Below, piece after piece: positions 47,661 to 57,848 of a DNA stretch of 64,000 bases (position 1 is its first letter; the number at the start of each line of letters is the position of its first letter). Under the pieces are notes generated by a model. It was given only the letters and a program-made list of their open reading frames with translations, was not told the DNA's origin and did not search any database. Position numbers and translations under genes: made by a program. Origin of the DNA: an uncultured Dysgonomonas sp. (GTDB lineage: Bacteria; Bacteroidota; Bacteroidia; Bacteroidales; Dysgonomonadaceae); assembly GCF_934668725.1 (NCBI RefSeq), contig NZ_CAKUOF010000010.1, positions 102,878 through 166,877 on the forward strand, written 5' to 3'.

Positions 47661-50420
47661 TTACTTATTTATTTTATCCAAGTAAGCGGTTGGGCTTTCA
47701 TCATAAAACTCCTTAAAGCATTTTGTAAAATATGAAGGTGACGAGAACCCAGCTTCGTAGGCAACCTCCGAAATTGTTTTACTCTTAGTATTCAATAAAT
47801 GCTTAGCATATTTCAGACGAATAATCCTTATTAATTCATTAGGGGAATAATTGGTAAGCGACTTTATTTTTCGATATAATTGAGATTTAGATAATCCGAT
47901 ACTTTTCGCTACATCATCGAGATTCAACTCCGAATCGGAAATATGAGATTCTACATAACTTCTAAAGCTATCTATAAAACTCTGTTCACTTTCAGCCAAA
48001 GTCGTTTTCTTCGTGTCATTGACTAAGCTGTGCCCAAAAGCTTCTTTTATCTTTTGCCTGTTTTCAATTAGTTTTCTAACCCTTATATTTAGCAAATTAG
48101 CATTGAAAGGCTTCGGTATATAAGCATCGGCACCACTTTCGAAACCTATTACTTTCTGCTCATCGAGCGAGCAAGCTGTCAGTAAGATTACCGGTATATG
48201 GCTGGTTGAAATATTTTCTTTTAAGTAATGACATACTTCAAATCCATCCTTTTGGGGCATCATAACATCACTGATTATCAGATCGGGAATATATTTCTTT
48301 GCCTTTTTAAGTCCGTCTTCGCCATCCTCAGCTTCTATTACAGTATACTCGTGATTGAGAATATGATACATAAAGCTTCGCATATCGGCATTATCTTCGA
48401 TAATAAGTACAAGCGGCTTATCTCCTTGCAAATTACTTTCAGGCAAAATTTCGTCCTCTATAACTACGGAGTCTAATTCTAATCGGGCTTGAGTATAGCC
48501 TTTTTCATAGGCAGTTGATTTATCCGAGCCGTTATCTTCCTGATTGAATGGCAGCAAGACATAAAACGTTGTGCCTTCCCCCTCCTTGCTTTCAACGTAT
48601 ATTTTACCCCGATGAATATCGACCAGAGTACTAGTCAGAGCAAGCCCGATTCCTGTACTACCGTCACGAGAATCTATTTTATAGAAACGATCGAATATAT
48701 TCTGTCGTTCGTCTTGGGGAATAAACGAGCCGCTATTAAAAACCGATAGTTTTGCATATTCAGTATCTTCAATAACCTCTTTCCTTAAATTTATATTTAT
48801 TATACCTTCCTTATTCACATGCTTTAGTGCATTTGATAAGAGATTGAAATAAATTTTCTCGACCTTTTCTTTATCAAACCACATCTGAAATTCCAAACTT
48901 TCTGTCTCGACAGATAAGGTAATTTGCTTTCTCTTTATGGAATCATAAAACAAAGGGGTAAGATCTTCCAGAAAAGTCTTTAAATCGTTGTTGGAAAAGT
49001 GGGTTTTCATCTTCCCATTTTCATAACTTCTGAATTCTATTATTTCAGAAATAAGATGTAATAGACGATTACTGTTACGTTTGACTAATGTTAGCAACTC
49101 TCTTTGTTCTGCGGTCAATTTATCCTCAGCAAGCAAAGCTTCTACAGGACCCAGAATTAGAGACAAAGGTGTTTTGAATTCATGCGAAATATTGGTAAAG
49201 AATACTAATTTGGCGTGAGTAGCTTCTTCCAATTGTTTGGATAAGGAGATCAGTTGTTCTTTTTGTTCGGTAAGAATTTCCGCCTGACGTTTTATTTCTT
49301 CATTTTGTCGTTCCAATTGTCTATTGGCTAGGCTTTTGGCTTTATAAGCCTTATAAGCTAGAAATAGTAATAAGCTTATCAGACATAAAGCAATCAACGA
49401 AATATAAAAAAGAGTCCGCTGATTGGAATATTGCAACAGGCTTTTATCTAACAGCGTATTCATTTTATCAAACTTATGTTGATGCTCGAATATCTGATTG
49501 GTTTGTAATTGCAATACACGCACATTGCTCTTATCTACAACTGCCGTGTATAAAATATTCTCTTTATCGAAAGACTCTTTGTTTAAAATACGGCTGGCAA
49601 TATCAATGACCTTATCTCCCCCTGTAGGATAGATAAATGAAGCATCGATCAATCCCTTCTGAATATTTTCGATACCTCCACCCTCTCCCGGAAGAGCATC
49701 TACGCCAACAATAAAGGGAGATTTTCCACTATATTTCATGGCTGCATTATGTACTCCTAATGCCATAGGATCGTTCATGGCAAAAACCAGATCGATAGAT
49801 TCATGATTCTTAAAAACCTCTTCCATCTGTTGTTCTGCCACATTTTTCAGAAAATCGCCTCGTTTTTCGGCAATAACCTGTATGTTGGGATATTTCGCGA
49901 TAGCATCCATAAAACCCCTGTAACGTTCGGCATCTGCGGTAGAGCCTTTCCAACCTCTCATTATAACAACATTTCCTTTTTCTTTGAGAACATCAGAAAC
50001 ATATAATCCTAACTCATAGGCCAATTGATAATTATCGGCCCCCACATAGGCAGTATAATCATCAGTATCTATTTTCCGGTCTAAAAGAATGACAGGAATG
50101 CCCGATCTGTAAGCTTTCTGTATAATGGGGGTAATAGCTGTAGACTCGTTAGGTGAAACAATAAGAAGATCTACGCCTGCATCAATAAAAGATTCGATAT
50201 CTTTTATCTGTTGCCGGGTATCGTCTTTTACGGTTTTTATGTTGACTTGCATATTCTGAAAAAAAGAAGCTTCTCTCTGAATCTCTCCATTAACTGTTTC
50301 TCTCCAAAGGTCATCGCTGCATTGAGAAACTCCAACCACATATTCCGATTTTTTATCTAATCGGCATGCAGTTTGCAAAATGGAAAGCAGAATACAAAAG
50401 ATAATTATGTTGTTTCTCAT
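47661..50420 (-). CDS. Hybrid two-component sensor for fructan PUL (BT1754-like)
   Basis: A 919-residue protein with every signalling part in one chain. Signal peptide, then a periplasmic sugar-binding domain of the ribose/fructose-binding type (residues about 25-320), one transmembrane segment (about 335-357), a histidine kinase (ISHEFKTPLSLILGP, His near 421; GSTGIGLAL box), a receiver domain (LVLIIEDNADMRSF, phospho-Asp in IISDVMMP near 720) and an AraC-type DNA-binding domain at the end. The Bacteroides thetaiotaomicron homologue in the levan locus senses fructose. Placed at the end of this PUL, it should control its transcription. Confidence 0.85.
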   Translation of the reverse strand: MRNNIIIFCILLSILQTACRLDKKSEYVVGVSQCSDDLWRETVNGEIQREASFFQNMQVNIKTVKDDTRQQIKDIESFIDAGVDLLIVSPNESTAITPIIQKAYRSGIPVILLDRKIDTDDYTAYVGADNYQLAYELGLYVSDVLKEKGNVVIMRGWKGSTADAERYRGFMDAIAKYPNIQVIAEKRGDFLKNVAEQQMEEVFKNHESIDLVFAMNDPMALGVHNAAMKYSGKSPFIVGVDALPGEGGGIENIQKGLIDASFIYPTGGDKVIDIASRILNKESFDKENILYTAVVDKSNVRVLQLQTNQIFEHQHKFDKMNTLLDKSLLQYSNQRTLFYISLIALCLISLLLFLAYKAYKAKSLANRQLERQNEEIKRQAEILTEQKEQLISLSKQLEEATHAKLVFFTNISHEFKTPLSLILGPVEALLAEDKLTAEQRELLTLVKRNSNRLLHLISEIIEFRSYENGKMKTHFSNNDLKTFLEDLTPLFYDSIKRKQITLSVETESLEFQMWFDKEKVEKIYFNLLSNALKHVNKEGIININLRKEVIEDTEYAKLSVFNSGSFIPQDERQNIFDRFYKIDSRDGSTGIGLALTSTLVDIHRGKIYVESKEGEGTTFYVLLPFNQEDNGSDKSTAYEKGYTQARLELDSVVIEDEILPESNLQGDKPLVLIIEDNADMRSFMYHILNHEYTVIEAEDGEDGLKKAKKYIPDLIISDVMMPQKDGFEVCHYLKENISTSHIPVILLTACSLDEQKVIGFESGADAYIPKPFNANLLNIRVRKLIENRQKIKEAFGHSLVNDTKKTTLAESEQSFIDSFRSYVESHISDSELNLDDVAKSIGLSKSQLYRKIKSLTNYSPNELIRIIRLKYAKHLLNTKSKTISEVAYEAGFSSPSYFTKCFKEFYDESPTAYLDKINK

Positions 50421-50445
50421 GGTCGGGGTATTTCAGATAGAAGTA

Positions 50446-50453
50446 CAAAAGTA
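50446..50453 (-). promoter_or_regulatory. Promoter of sensor gene (TACTTTTG)
   Basis: On the minus strand TACTTTTG matches TAnnTTTG, 25 bases before ATG 50420. Confidence 0.5.
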
Positions 50454-50455
50454 AG

Positions 50456-50493
50456 AAAAAGCACTACAACCCAACATTGGCTATAGTGCTTTA
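50456..50493 (-). terminator. Terminator of the fructan PUL operon
   Basis: Minus-strand stem AAAGCACTA ... TAGTGCTTTTT with a T-run, after the fructokinase stop at 50509 and before the sensor promoter. Confidence 0.7.
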
Positions 50494-50508
50494 AAATATA
50501 TAGAAAGG

Positions 50509-51390
50509 TTATTTTCTGAACAATTCCAAATAAGAGTCCGCCAATTTAGGCATAGCACCGTGTTGCAAGCAAACATAAGCCGATACCTCAACAGCCAGTT
50601 GATGTGCATCTTCGATACGTTCGCCATGCAGATAAGCTGCTACAAAGGCGGCTGTAAAAGAATCGCCTGCTCCGACCGTATCAGCCACATGCACTTTAGG
50701 GGTGGGCTGATAAGAAGTCTGACGGGGGGTAAATACAAAACTACCATCTGTTCCTTTTGTAAGCACCAGTATATCCAGTTTATAATCTTCAAGAAGCCTG
50801 CTGCAGATTTCCTGCTCATCACCTTTCCATCCATAGAGATTAGCTACTTTGATAACTTCTTCGTCATTGATCTTCATCATATTCGACATCTCCAGAGATT
50901 CATGTATAATCTCTTTTGAATAAAAATTGAGACGCAGATTAATATCGAATATTTTCAAGCTGTCTTCGGGCATAGCATTTATAAACTTGCGAATTGTCTC
51001 ACGAGATACACTATTTCGTTGAGCTAATGAACCGAAACATACTGTTTGAGTATTTTTTGCCAGATTCTCGGTGCGTGCAGTAAAGGGAATATTATCCCAG
51101 GCTACATTCTCGCAAATTTCATATTGAGGAACGCCTGCTTTATTTAAAGTTACCTGAACGGTTCCTGTCGGATAATCGGTTTTCTCTAATAGATAATTCA
51201 AGCCTTTTTCTTCGAGACTGGTTAGAATTTCTTTGCCTAACAGATCATCACCAATTGCACTTACAGCATAACCGTTAAAGCCAAACTGCGAAGCATGGTA
51301 AGCAAAATTTGCAGGTGCACCACCTAACACTTTTCTCTCGGGAAATACATCCCAAAGGATTTCTCCTAATCCTACTACTATATTTTTCAT
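50509..51390 (-). CDS. Fructokinase (PfkB family)
   Basis: A 293-residue protein. LGEILWDVFPERKVLGGAPA opens the PfkB fold, and DTVGAGDSFTAAFVAAYL is the PfkB signature with the catalytic Asp in GAGD. Phosphorylates cytoplasmic fructose released from fructans. It follows the sugar transporter by 27 bases in the PUL transcript. Confidence 0.85.
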   Translation of the reverse strand: MKNIVVGLGEILWDVFPERKVLGGAPANFAYHASQFGFNGYAVSAIGDDLLGKEILTSLEEKGLNYLLEKTDYPTGTVQVTLNKAGVPQYEICENVAWDNIPFTARTENLAKNTQTVCFGSLAQRNSVSRETIRKFINAMPEDSLKIFDINLRLNFYSKEIIHESLEMSNMMKINDEEVIKVANLYGWKGDEQEICSRLLEDYKLDILVLTKGTDGSFVFTPRQTSYQPTPKVHVADTVGAGDSFTAAFVAAYLHGERIEDAHQLAVEVSAYVCLQHGAMPKLADSYLELFRK

Positions 51391-51417
51391 TTCTAATTTA
51401 TTATATATCGTAAAGTA

Positions 51418-52578
51418 TTATTTACAACGTTTTTCTTTCAGTTTGAATGACATCAAAACCAGATAGAATATCCCCACAGCCAATATTAATAATGCTCCTG
51501 TTTGTGAAGATAGCAAATCTGTCATTAATCCCATCAATAAAGGAAAAACAGTTCCACCAAAAAGACCCATAATCATAAGCCCCGACACTTCGTTTTTCTT
51601 GTCGGGCATATACAAAAGAGCTTGAGAAAGAATTATCGGAAATATGTTCGAGTTTCCTAAACCGATGAGTGCTATACAAATATAGATCATGGTCAGGTTA
51701 TGAAAGATAAATAGTCCGATTATTGCCAACACCATCAAAGCAACACTTATCATAAAGAACTTTTTTGCTGAGAAGCGAGCTAAGACAAAAGCTCCTGTAA
51801 AACAACCAATCGTACGAAATAGAAAATAAACACTGGTTGCATAACCTGCTGCATCGAGAGTCATCCCCAAACGTTCCATCAATATCTTGGGAGCTGTAAC
51901 GTTAGTACCGACATCTATTCCCACATGGCACATAATCCCGATGAAAGATAGGAGTATAACCTTATTTCCCAAGAGAGCAAAACATTGGGCAAATGTAGAA
52001 CTTTCACCTTCCTCATCGGTTTCAGAGATGGATGTCATACTCAGCAGTAAAGTTGCTAATATAGCTATTACCATAAAGATAGGGAATAAAAATTTCCAGT
52101 CGCCTAACGATGCTGCCGCCCATGCTGCAATAATAGGAGCCATAAAAGAAGCTATTGCCTTTACAAACTGGCCGAAAGTAAGTGTACTTGCCAACTTATC
52201 ACCACTCACGATATTGGATAATAAGGGGTTTAGTGAAACCTGCATCAATGTATTTCCAATACCTAACAACGAAAATGAAACAAGCATAGAAGCATAAGAA
52301 TAATTTACAAAAGGCAGCAATAAAGCCAACGATGTTACTGCTAAACTGATTATAACCGTTTTGCGTCTCCCGATTTTATTCATCAGCATTCCTGTTGGAA
52401 CCGAAAATATCAGGAACCAAAAGAATACCATCGACGGAAATATATTTGCCTCTGTTTCTGACAACGAGAAATCTGCTTTAACATAGTTCGTGGCAATTCC
52501 GACCAGATCAACAAATCCCATGGCAAAGAATGCCAGCATAAGGGGGAGTAACTTAATATATATACTTTTTTCTTTCAT
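51418..52578 (-). CDS. MFS sugar transporter (fucose permease type)
   Basis: A 386-residue inner-membrane protein with 12 predicted segments. MGFVDLVGIATNYVKADFSL, GMLMNKIGRRKTV and GLGNSNIFPIILSQAL are features of the FucP/GluP branch of the major facilitator family. Position between GH32 enzyme and fructokinase indicates fructose uptake across the inner membrane. One base separates it from the GH32 stop. Confidence 0.8.
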   Translation of the reverse strand: MKEKSIYIKLLPLMLAFFAMGFVDLVGIATNYVKADFSLSETEANIFPSMVFFWFLIFSVPTGMLMNKIGRRKTVIISLAVTSLALLLPFVNYSYASMLVSFSLLGIGNTLMQVSLNPLLSNIVSGDKLASTLTFGQFVKAIASFMAPIIAAWAAASLGDWKFLFPIFMVIAILATLLLSMTSISETDEEGESSTFAQCFALLGNKVILLSFIGIMCHVGIDVGTNVTAPKILMERLGMTLDAAGYATSVYFLFRTIGCFTGAFVLARFSAKKFFMISVALMVLAIIGLFIFHNLTMIYICIALIGLGNSNIFPIILSQALLYMPDKKNEVSGLMIMGLFGGTVFPLLMGLMTDLLSSQTGALLILAVGIFYLVLMSFKLKEKRCK

Positions 52579-52579
52579 C

Positions 52580-54778
52580 TTATTTTAATTCATAGATGTT
52601 GATATTCTCTACTGTAACATTTCCTTCTGATTCAAAAACCAACGAATTATAAGGCTCGGATGGGAACATGGTATTTGTTTGTACCAGCTCACCATCGTTT
52701 ATAAACAATTCGGACGAAGCCTTATCAATAAGCAGTCTTATTTTATACGTATCTTTTTTCACCAAAGGAGCTTTTATTTCAGCAGATGCAAAATTGTCAC
52801 TAAAATCGGATAATCCACTGTTTGATCTGTCTACAAGCAGTTTTCCTTGTGCTAAATCGAAAGTAAATTTAAGATTTTCGCCTTTTTTATTCACCAGTTT
52901 AAAATTGAAATTAGCAGTTGGCTTAATCGTCATTTCTATTTCATAAGCTCCCTGATTATCTTTCAATAATCGGTCAATTGTATAAGTTTTATCCACAGTG
53001 AAATCTGATACTTTTTCTGTAGCTCTTCTCAATTCGGCAATTTCTTTTACCGGAGCATTGGCTACCACAAGATGCTTTCCATTATTTGCAAGAGTCAATT
53101 CACGAGGAACCGTCATTGCATTACGGAAGTTTACGGTAGGCACATGATTGGTATAATCCCAGTTACTCATCCATCCTATAAATACACGTCTGTTGTCGGG
53201 AGCATCTGACCAGGTAACGCCGGCATAATTATCACGTCCGTAATCCAGCCAAAGGGGATAAGGTAAATTATCTGCCTTAAAGGTTTTACCATCAAAATCT
53301 CCGATAAAATACTGTGTTGCACTGCCGCCATTAGGTCCTCCTGGATTAATACTTACAAATAATACCCATTTGGTTTGTCCGTTATAGGTAAGCGGAAATA
53401 AATCGGGACATTCCCACACTCCGCCATGATCGCCTATGCCTTCGCCAAACTCACTTAGTTTACTCCATTCTTTCAGATTTTTTGACCCGTAGAAAGTAAT
53501 GGTCTGTGTAGTTGCCAATGACATTATCCATTGGTTTGTACCTTGATGCCAAAACACTTTTGGATCACGAAAATCAACAAAATTAAGATCCGACAATACC
53601 GGATTTTTATCGTATTTAGTGAATGTACGCCCATTATCCAAACTATAAGCAATACTCTGTGTCTGAATACGTCCTGCCGATGTATAAATAGCTACCATCG
53701 CATTTTTGCCGAATCCTGCCGTATTATTTTTATCAATCACAGCACTTCCCGAGAATATCGTACCCAATGAATCGGGAGCTATAGCCACAGGCAGATATTC
53801 CCATTTCTTCAAATCTTTACTCACAGTATGTCCCCAGTTCATATTTCCCCACATCGACCCGTATGGATTGTGTTGAAAAAACAGATGGTATTCCCCATTG
53901 TGATACACCATTCCGTTAGGATCGTTAGTCCAACCGTATTGAGGTGAAAAATGGTAAAGAGGACGATACTTTTCATTATAGTCGAAATCGAAAGAGTCCG
54001 ATTGTTTTATCTGAGAATATCCTATATCGCTACTCTTTACGTGAGCAAACAAGAGTGTCAAATCTTGTCCTTTATATTGCTCCACATTTATAGGCATCCA
54101 ATAGTCGATCTTTGTTTGTGCCACACGTATGCTCAAAAGAGGGCTTACAATTTTACCATTGGACTCCAAATAAATTTGCGACTCAGGCCCTTTGTCTTCG
54201 ATAGGTACAAGCAGATATTTTTTATCTATCTTGAATGATAACCGATGATCTACCATAATATTACTTTTAGGAGTATTACTCATTTCTATCTGGTCTACAA
54301 GAATATGTCCCCAACCGCCTCTTTGATTATCAACAATCTTTATAACGGCTTTTTTCCCTTTATAGTTTTTCACATCCCATGTCATCCAGAGTAATGATTC
54401 GGTCTCTACGATGGATCTGGATACGTATACACTTTTACCTTCGACCAATAATTCGATATACGTATCGGCATGCATACCACCACCTATCAGGTAATTGATA
54501 TAATCGCGTTCGATAGTAAACTCAGGTGAGATGAGAGTACCTCGCGAATCGTCGCCACCGTGATAACTGTTTGCTAAACGCTTCCCTTCGAATCCTTTTA
54601 CTTCCTGCTGTCCGGGAAGGCTCCCTTCTGCGGGACTCGTACCGAAGGCCTCACCCTCAACTGTCCAGTTCTCATACGAATCGCTTTCAAAATCTTCAAT
54701 TACTATATCAGATTTTGTTGAGCAACCGATTAAAGAAAGAAGCCCTAAACAAAAAATTGATTTAAAATATATTTTCAT
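52580..54778 (-). CDS. GH32 fructan hydrolase with N-terminal beta module
   Basis: A 732-residue lipoprotein (signal peptide, Cys19 in SLIGCST). Residues about 28-270 carry two beta-sandwich-like repeats with bearing on sugar binding. The GH32 domain follows: YGWTNDPNGMVY with the nucleophile Asp, FRDPKVFW with the transition-state Asp, and GGVWECPDLFP with the acid/base Glu, all intact; a C-terminal beta domain ends at 732. Likely an exo-acting levanase or inulinase releasing fructose in the periplasm or on the cell surface. Confidence 0.85.
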   Translation of the reverse strand: MKIYFKSIFCLGLLSLIGCSTKSDIVIEDFESDSYENWTVEGEAFGTSPAEGSLPGQQEVKGFEGKRLANSYHGGDDSRGTLISPEFTIERDYINYLIGGGMHADTYIELLVEGKSVYVSRSIVETESLLWMTWDVKNYKGKKAVIKIVDNQRGGWGHILVDQIEMSNTPKSNIMVDHRLSFKIDKKYLLVPIEDKGPESQIYLESNGKIVSPLLSIRVAQTKIDYWMPINVEQYKGQDLTLLFAHVKSSDIGYSQIKQSDSFDFDYNEKYRPLYHFSPQYGWTNDPNGMVYHNGEYHLFFQHNPYGSMWGNMNWGHTVSKDLKKWEYLPVAIAPDSLGTIFSGSAVIDKNNTAGFGKNAMVAIYTSAGRIQTQSIAYSLDNGRTFTKYDKNPVLSDLNFVDFRDPKVFWHQGTNQWIMSLATTQTITFYGSKNLKEWSKLSEFGEGIGDHGGVWECPDLFPLTYNGQTKWVLFVSINPGGPNGGSATQYFIGDFDGKTFKADNLPYPLWLDYGRDNYAGVTWSDAPDNRRVFIGWMSNWDYTNHVPTVNFRNAMTVPRELTLANNGKHLVVANAPVKEIAELRRATEKVSDFTVDKTYTIDRLLKDNQGAYEIEMTIKPTANFNFKLVNKKGENLKFTFDLAQGKLLVDRSNSGLSDFSDNFASAEIKAPLVKKDTYKIRLLIDKASSELFINDGELVQTNTMFPSEPYNSLVFESEGNVTVENINIYELK

Positions 54779-54804
54779 AATTTCTATGTATGTGTTCTAC
54801 TGCC

Positions 54805-56327
54805 TTATTTTGATAAGTTGAGATTCGAGAATGCTACTTCTCCATTATCCGAGAATATACCCCATGGGTTCCTATTCATTTTATATATACGGTTTGTAAA
54901 TGCTGTTTGATGATTGACATACACTACACAAATCGAATTTTCGACCATGATAGTCACATCAAATTCTTTATTATCGGGAACATTTAGTTTTACATTATCA
55001 ATACGCAAAGGATCTTCGCCATAAACCCGTCTTTCTAATCTTAATTGATGTTGCTCCAAATCAAACACAACAGCATAAACTTCTCTACGATTGCCACATG
55101 ACCCGAATTCGAATCCAAAGCTATTGGATGTTGTAGCCTTTACTTTAGAAGATATCTTGTAAGTCCCCTCTTGTCTGTCAAAAACCGAGACAGCCTGTTC
55201 GGCTGAAGCTTTCAATGTAAACGAATTAGATTCAACTTGAGTATTAACGGAGCTGGTCCTATTTAAGTTCTGACTATTAATTAATTTATCATTTAAACCA
55301 TGAGGGAATGTTACTGTTATCGTTCCATCCGCATATTGAATAAGCTTGTGAGTAATTAACGAGCCAGCCCAATCGAAGTTGGTATAATCACTATGATTTT
55401 CTCTTGTGGGACACCATCCCGATATATAACGGTCTGTTCCATCCGCACCTGTTTTACCTGCATAAAATGCTATCCCATCCAAAGCACTGTTCGCAGGAAT
55501 AGTCCATACTCCTGTTGTACCTTTTCGGAATTGATAATGCACTTTACGATCATCAATATTCGAATAAATGAGGTATTGATAGTCACCCATTGTAAATACA
55601 TCGGGACATTCAAGCATAAAAGTGTTCGGATCGTCATAGAATGGTTCTATCAATTGCCAGTTTCTCAGATCGGTCGAGGTATATTGAGCAATAACCGCCC
55701 GCCATGAACCTTTATAATCGGCACGTGTACTAATCAGCATCCTGAAAGTTCCCGAAACTTGGTCTTTTATAATTAATGGATCGCGGAATTCGTTACGATC
55801 ATATCCATCTGATGCAGCTAGAAGGAAAGACGGATCTTTAGTCCACGTATTCAAATCGGTAGATGTAGCTAACATAATTTTTTCACGAGGATCAAGGTCT
55901 CCATTATGCCCTGTATAAAATGCATAATATACTCCGTTATGTTTAAATACACTTCCGGTTCCCAATGCACGATCTTGTTGCTCGACTGTTCCGTAGGAAT
56001 CATTTCTCCATTATCGGTAAATGACGAAAAATTCTCGGTAGTTGCTTTATACCAAGGGTGGAAAGTAGGCGCACCGTCTCTTGCATCGTGAAGATAGAAG
56101 ATATGGAATTTTCCATTTTCATAAAAAGGCATAGGGTCTCCCACCCACCCTTTTGCGGGTTTAAAGAATGCCGAATAGGTTGAATACGAATCATTCACAT
56201 CGTAGCAAGTAGGAGCTCCGGCTTGTGCCGATCTGGGGTCGTTACTTACATAATCCATATTATTATTACATCCTGTCAAACCAATGAGACATAAGGATAT
56301 ACTAAAAAAATGAGTTCTGATTTTCAT
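54805..56327 (-). pseudogene. GH32 enzyme with a frameshift (endo-levanase position)
   Basis: The N-terminal frame (from ATG 56327, lipobox LTGC) reads to MIPTEQSSNKI and then leaves GH32 homology. The next frame resumes with QQDRALGTGSVFKHNGVYYA and runs to 54805. Restoring one base near 55990 (around GGAACAG) would join them as a roughly 507-residue GH32 protein. GH32 landmarks: WVGDPMPFYENGKFHIFYLH (nucleophile Asp region, variant of WMNDPNG), EFRDPLII, and LECPDVF. In the related levan locus this slot holds the surface endo-levanase. Sequencing error in a short run cannot be ruled out. Confidence 0.8.
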
Positions 56328-56351
56328 GGTTTTATAAAATTTGAATGGTTA

Positions 56352-56364
56352 AGGTCACAGACCT
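56352..56364. repeat. Short palindrome AGGTC-N3-GACCT (copy 1)
   Basis: AGGTCACAGACCT in the spacer between the GH32 pseudogene and the DUF4960 lipoprotein gene. Similar palindromes at 57834-57848 and 62704-62716. Confidence 0.4.
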
Positions 56365-56384
56365 ATTTATTTACTTTACAGTAT

Positions 56385-57764
56385 TTACTTTAATAAATAG
56401 TTGAATATATTAGATGTCAGAGTTTCGATATTTCCTTTATAAGGATTTACTATAGAGCCGTCTTCGTTGTACCAATCATACGATTCGACTCCGATACATA
56501 TTGTAATTCCCGAAGTATTGACTTTTGGATATTCAAACATAACAGAACGTCCTTTCAATTGGTCGTCCCAATGGTAGCTGGCCAAATTGATTGCTCCATT
56601 CTTTGTAGTCCACAAAGGAATATTGTTCGCATAATCTCCCCACTCGAAATTCCAGATAGCATTGTGTCCTTTGGCTTTTACGCCTTTTCCTACTAAATAT
56701 ACCTTGTTGTTTACTCCTACAGGTTTCTGTAATCCGGCAAATATCGGGTGCGATTCGTTTCCGGTAAAACATAGTCCCCAGTCATCACCTACTACAAAAG
56801 CATCATTACCATCCCCCCACATATTATTTACAGCTTTTCCGTCTTTAGCTATGCCCAATGTCGAAACATACTGCACAGCCCATGAAGAGAAGAAAAAAGA
56901 ACCACCATTTTGGTAATATGTCTTGAGACTTGTAACCACAGTCGGCTCCAAAGATGCTGTTGGCAGGGCTTGTGTATTCCCATCGGAATGCCACCATATC
57001 GCTGCAAATTTTGCTAAGTCTTTGCCATTCTTAATATCATTAAAAGAGACATATTCAAAATCGGGAACATTGGCAGCAAACCAATCGTAAGCAGCTTTTT
57101 CGTCCATGTTTTCTATTGAAGAAGCATTGTTTGCCACTCCTAAGAAAGCAATCGGTTTTATATCTACTTTTTCTACAGTTACTACATAAGGGAACGTTTC
57201 ATTCATATAAGACAGAGTGTAGGTTACAGGATTTGTAAAATCAACTGCCGTTCCCTGCGCAGGTGTTACAGTTGCTCCGCTGGTAATTACAAATTCGGGA
57301 GTTAACTTGGTTACGTCTTCCGACTTTGGATATCTTACATGAACGGTTCTCTTGTCATTATCAATCGTTCCTTTGTATTTTCCGATGCTGAAACTTAGTA
57401 TTTCACCTTTGATATGAGAAGCTACCACCATATAATCTTTATACAGATTACCGTTTGTTACTCTAAATTTTGTTGCTTTCGATAAATCCATCGCTTCATT
57501 GCCGGCAGGGTTTATAACTGCCCTATCCGATAATGTAATTTGCGGTGTTAATTTTGTCAGGTCTGTTCCCAAAGGCAATAGTATCTGTACTGTCCCATTC
57601 TCATCGTTAATAGTTCCGTCTGTCCCGTTTATGGAGAAAGATTCTATTCTTACTCCTCCCGACAAATCGAGATTTTGACGGTCGTCATCACTGCAAGAGA
57701 TAATTCCCACACAGCAAATCAAGAAAAAGATAAAAGGCAATATTTTATTTATTCTTTTTTTCAT
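56385..57764 (-). CDS. Surface lipoprotein, DUF4960 with Ig-like repeats
   Basis: A 459-residue lipoprotein (signal peptide, Cys24 in CCVGIISCSDDD). Two similar beta modules of the DUF5018 kind (SINGTDGTINDENGTVQILL; SIGKYKGTIDNDKRTVHVRY) precede a DUF4960 domain (AIWWHSDGNTQALPTASLEP ... MFEYPKVNTSGITICIGVES). It occupies the SusE/SusF-like slot after SusD and is probably a surface fructan-binding protein, as its counterpart in the Bacteroides levan locus is. Confidence 0.75.
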   Translation of the reverse strand: MKKRINKILPFIFFLICCVGIISCSDDDRQNLDLSGGVRIESFSINGTDGTINDENGTVQILLPLGTDLTKLTPQITLSDRAVINPAGNEAMDLSKATKFRVTNGNLYKDYMVVASHIKGEILSFSIGKYKGTIDNDKRTVHVRYPKSEDVTKLTPEFVITSGATVTPAQGTAVDFTNPVTYTLSYMNETFPYVVTVEKVDIKPIAFLGVANNASSIENMDEKAAYDWFAANVPDFEYVSFNDIKNGKDLAKFAAIWWHSDGNTQALPTASLEPTVVTSLKTYYQNGGSFFFSSWAVQYVSTLGIAKDGKAVNNMWGDGNDAFVVGDDWGLCFTGNESHPIFAGLQKPVGVNNKVYLVGKGVKAKGHNAIWNFEWGDYANNIPLWTTKNGAINLASYHWDDQLKGRSVMFEYPKVNTSGITICIGVESYDWYNEDGSIVNPYKGNIETLTSNIFNYLLK

Positions 57765-57833
57765 TGTATCCTTATTTTTTAGTTTTCATGGCTATAATAG
57801 CCTTTAGTTACTTTACAAACCAAAGTAATAGAG

Positions 57834-57848
57834 AAGGTCTGCGACCTT
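57834..57848. repeat. Short palindrome AAGGTC-N3-GACCTT (copy 2)
   Basis: AAGGTCTGCGACCTT just after the SusD stop region; may act as an mRNA stabiliser between PUL genes. Confidence 0.4.
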
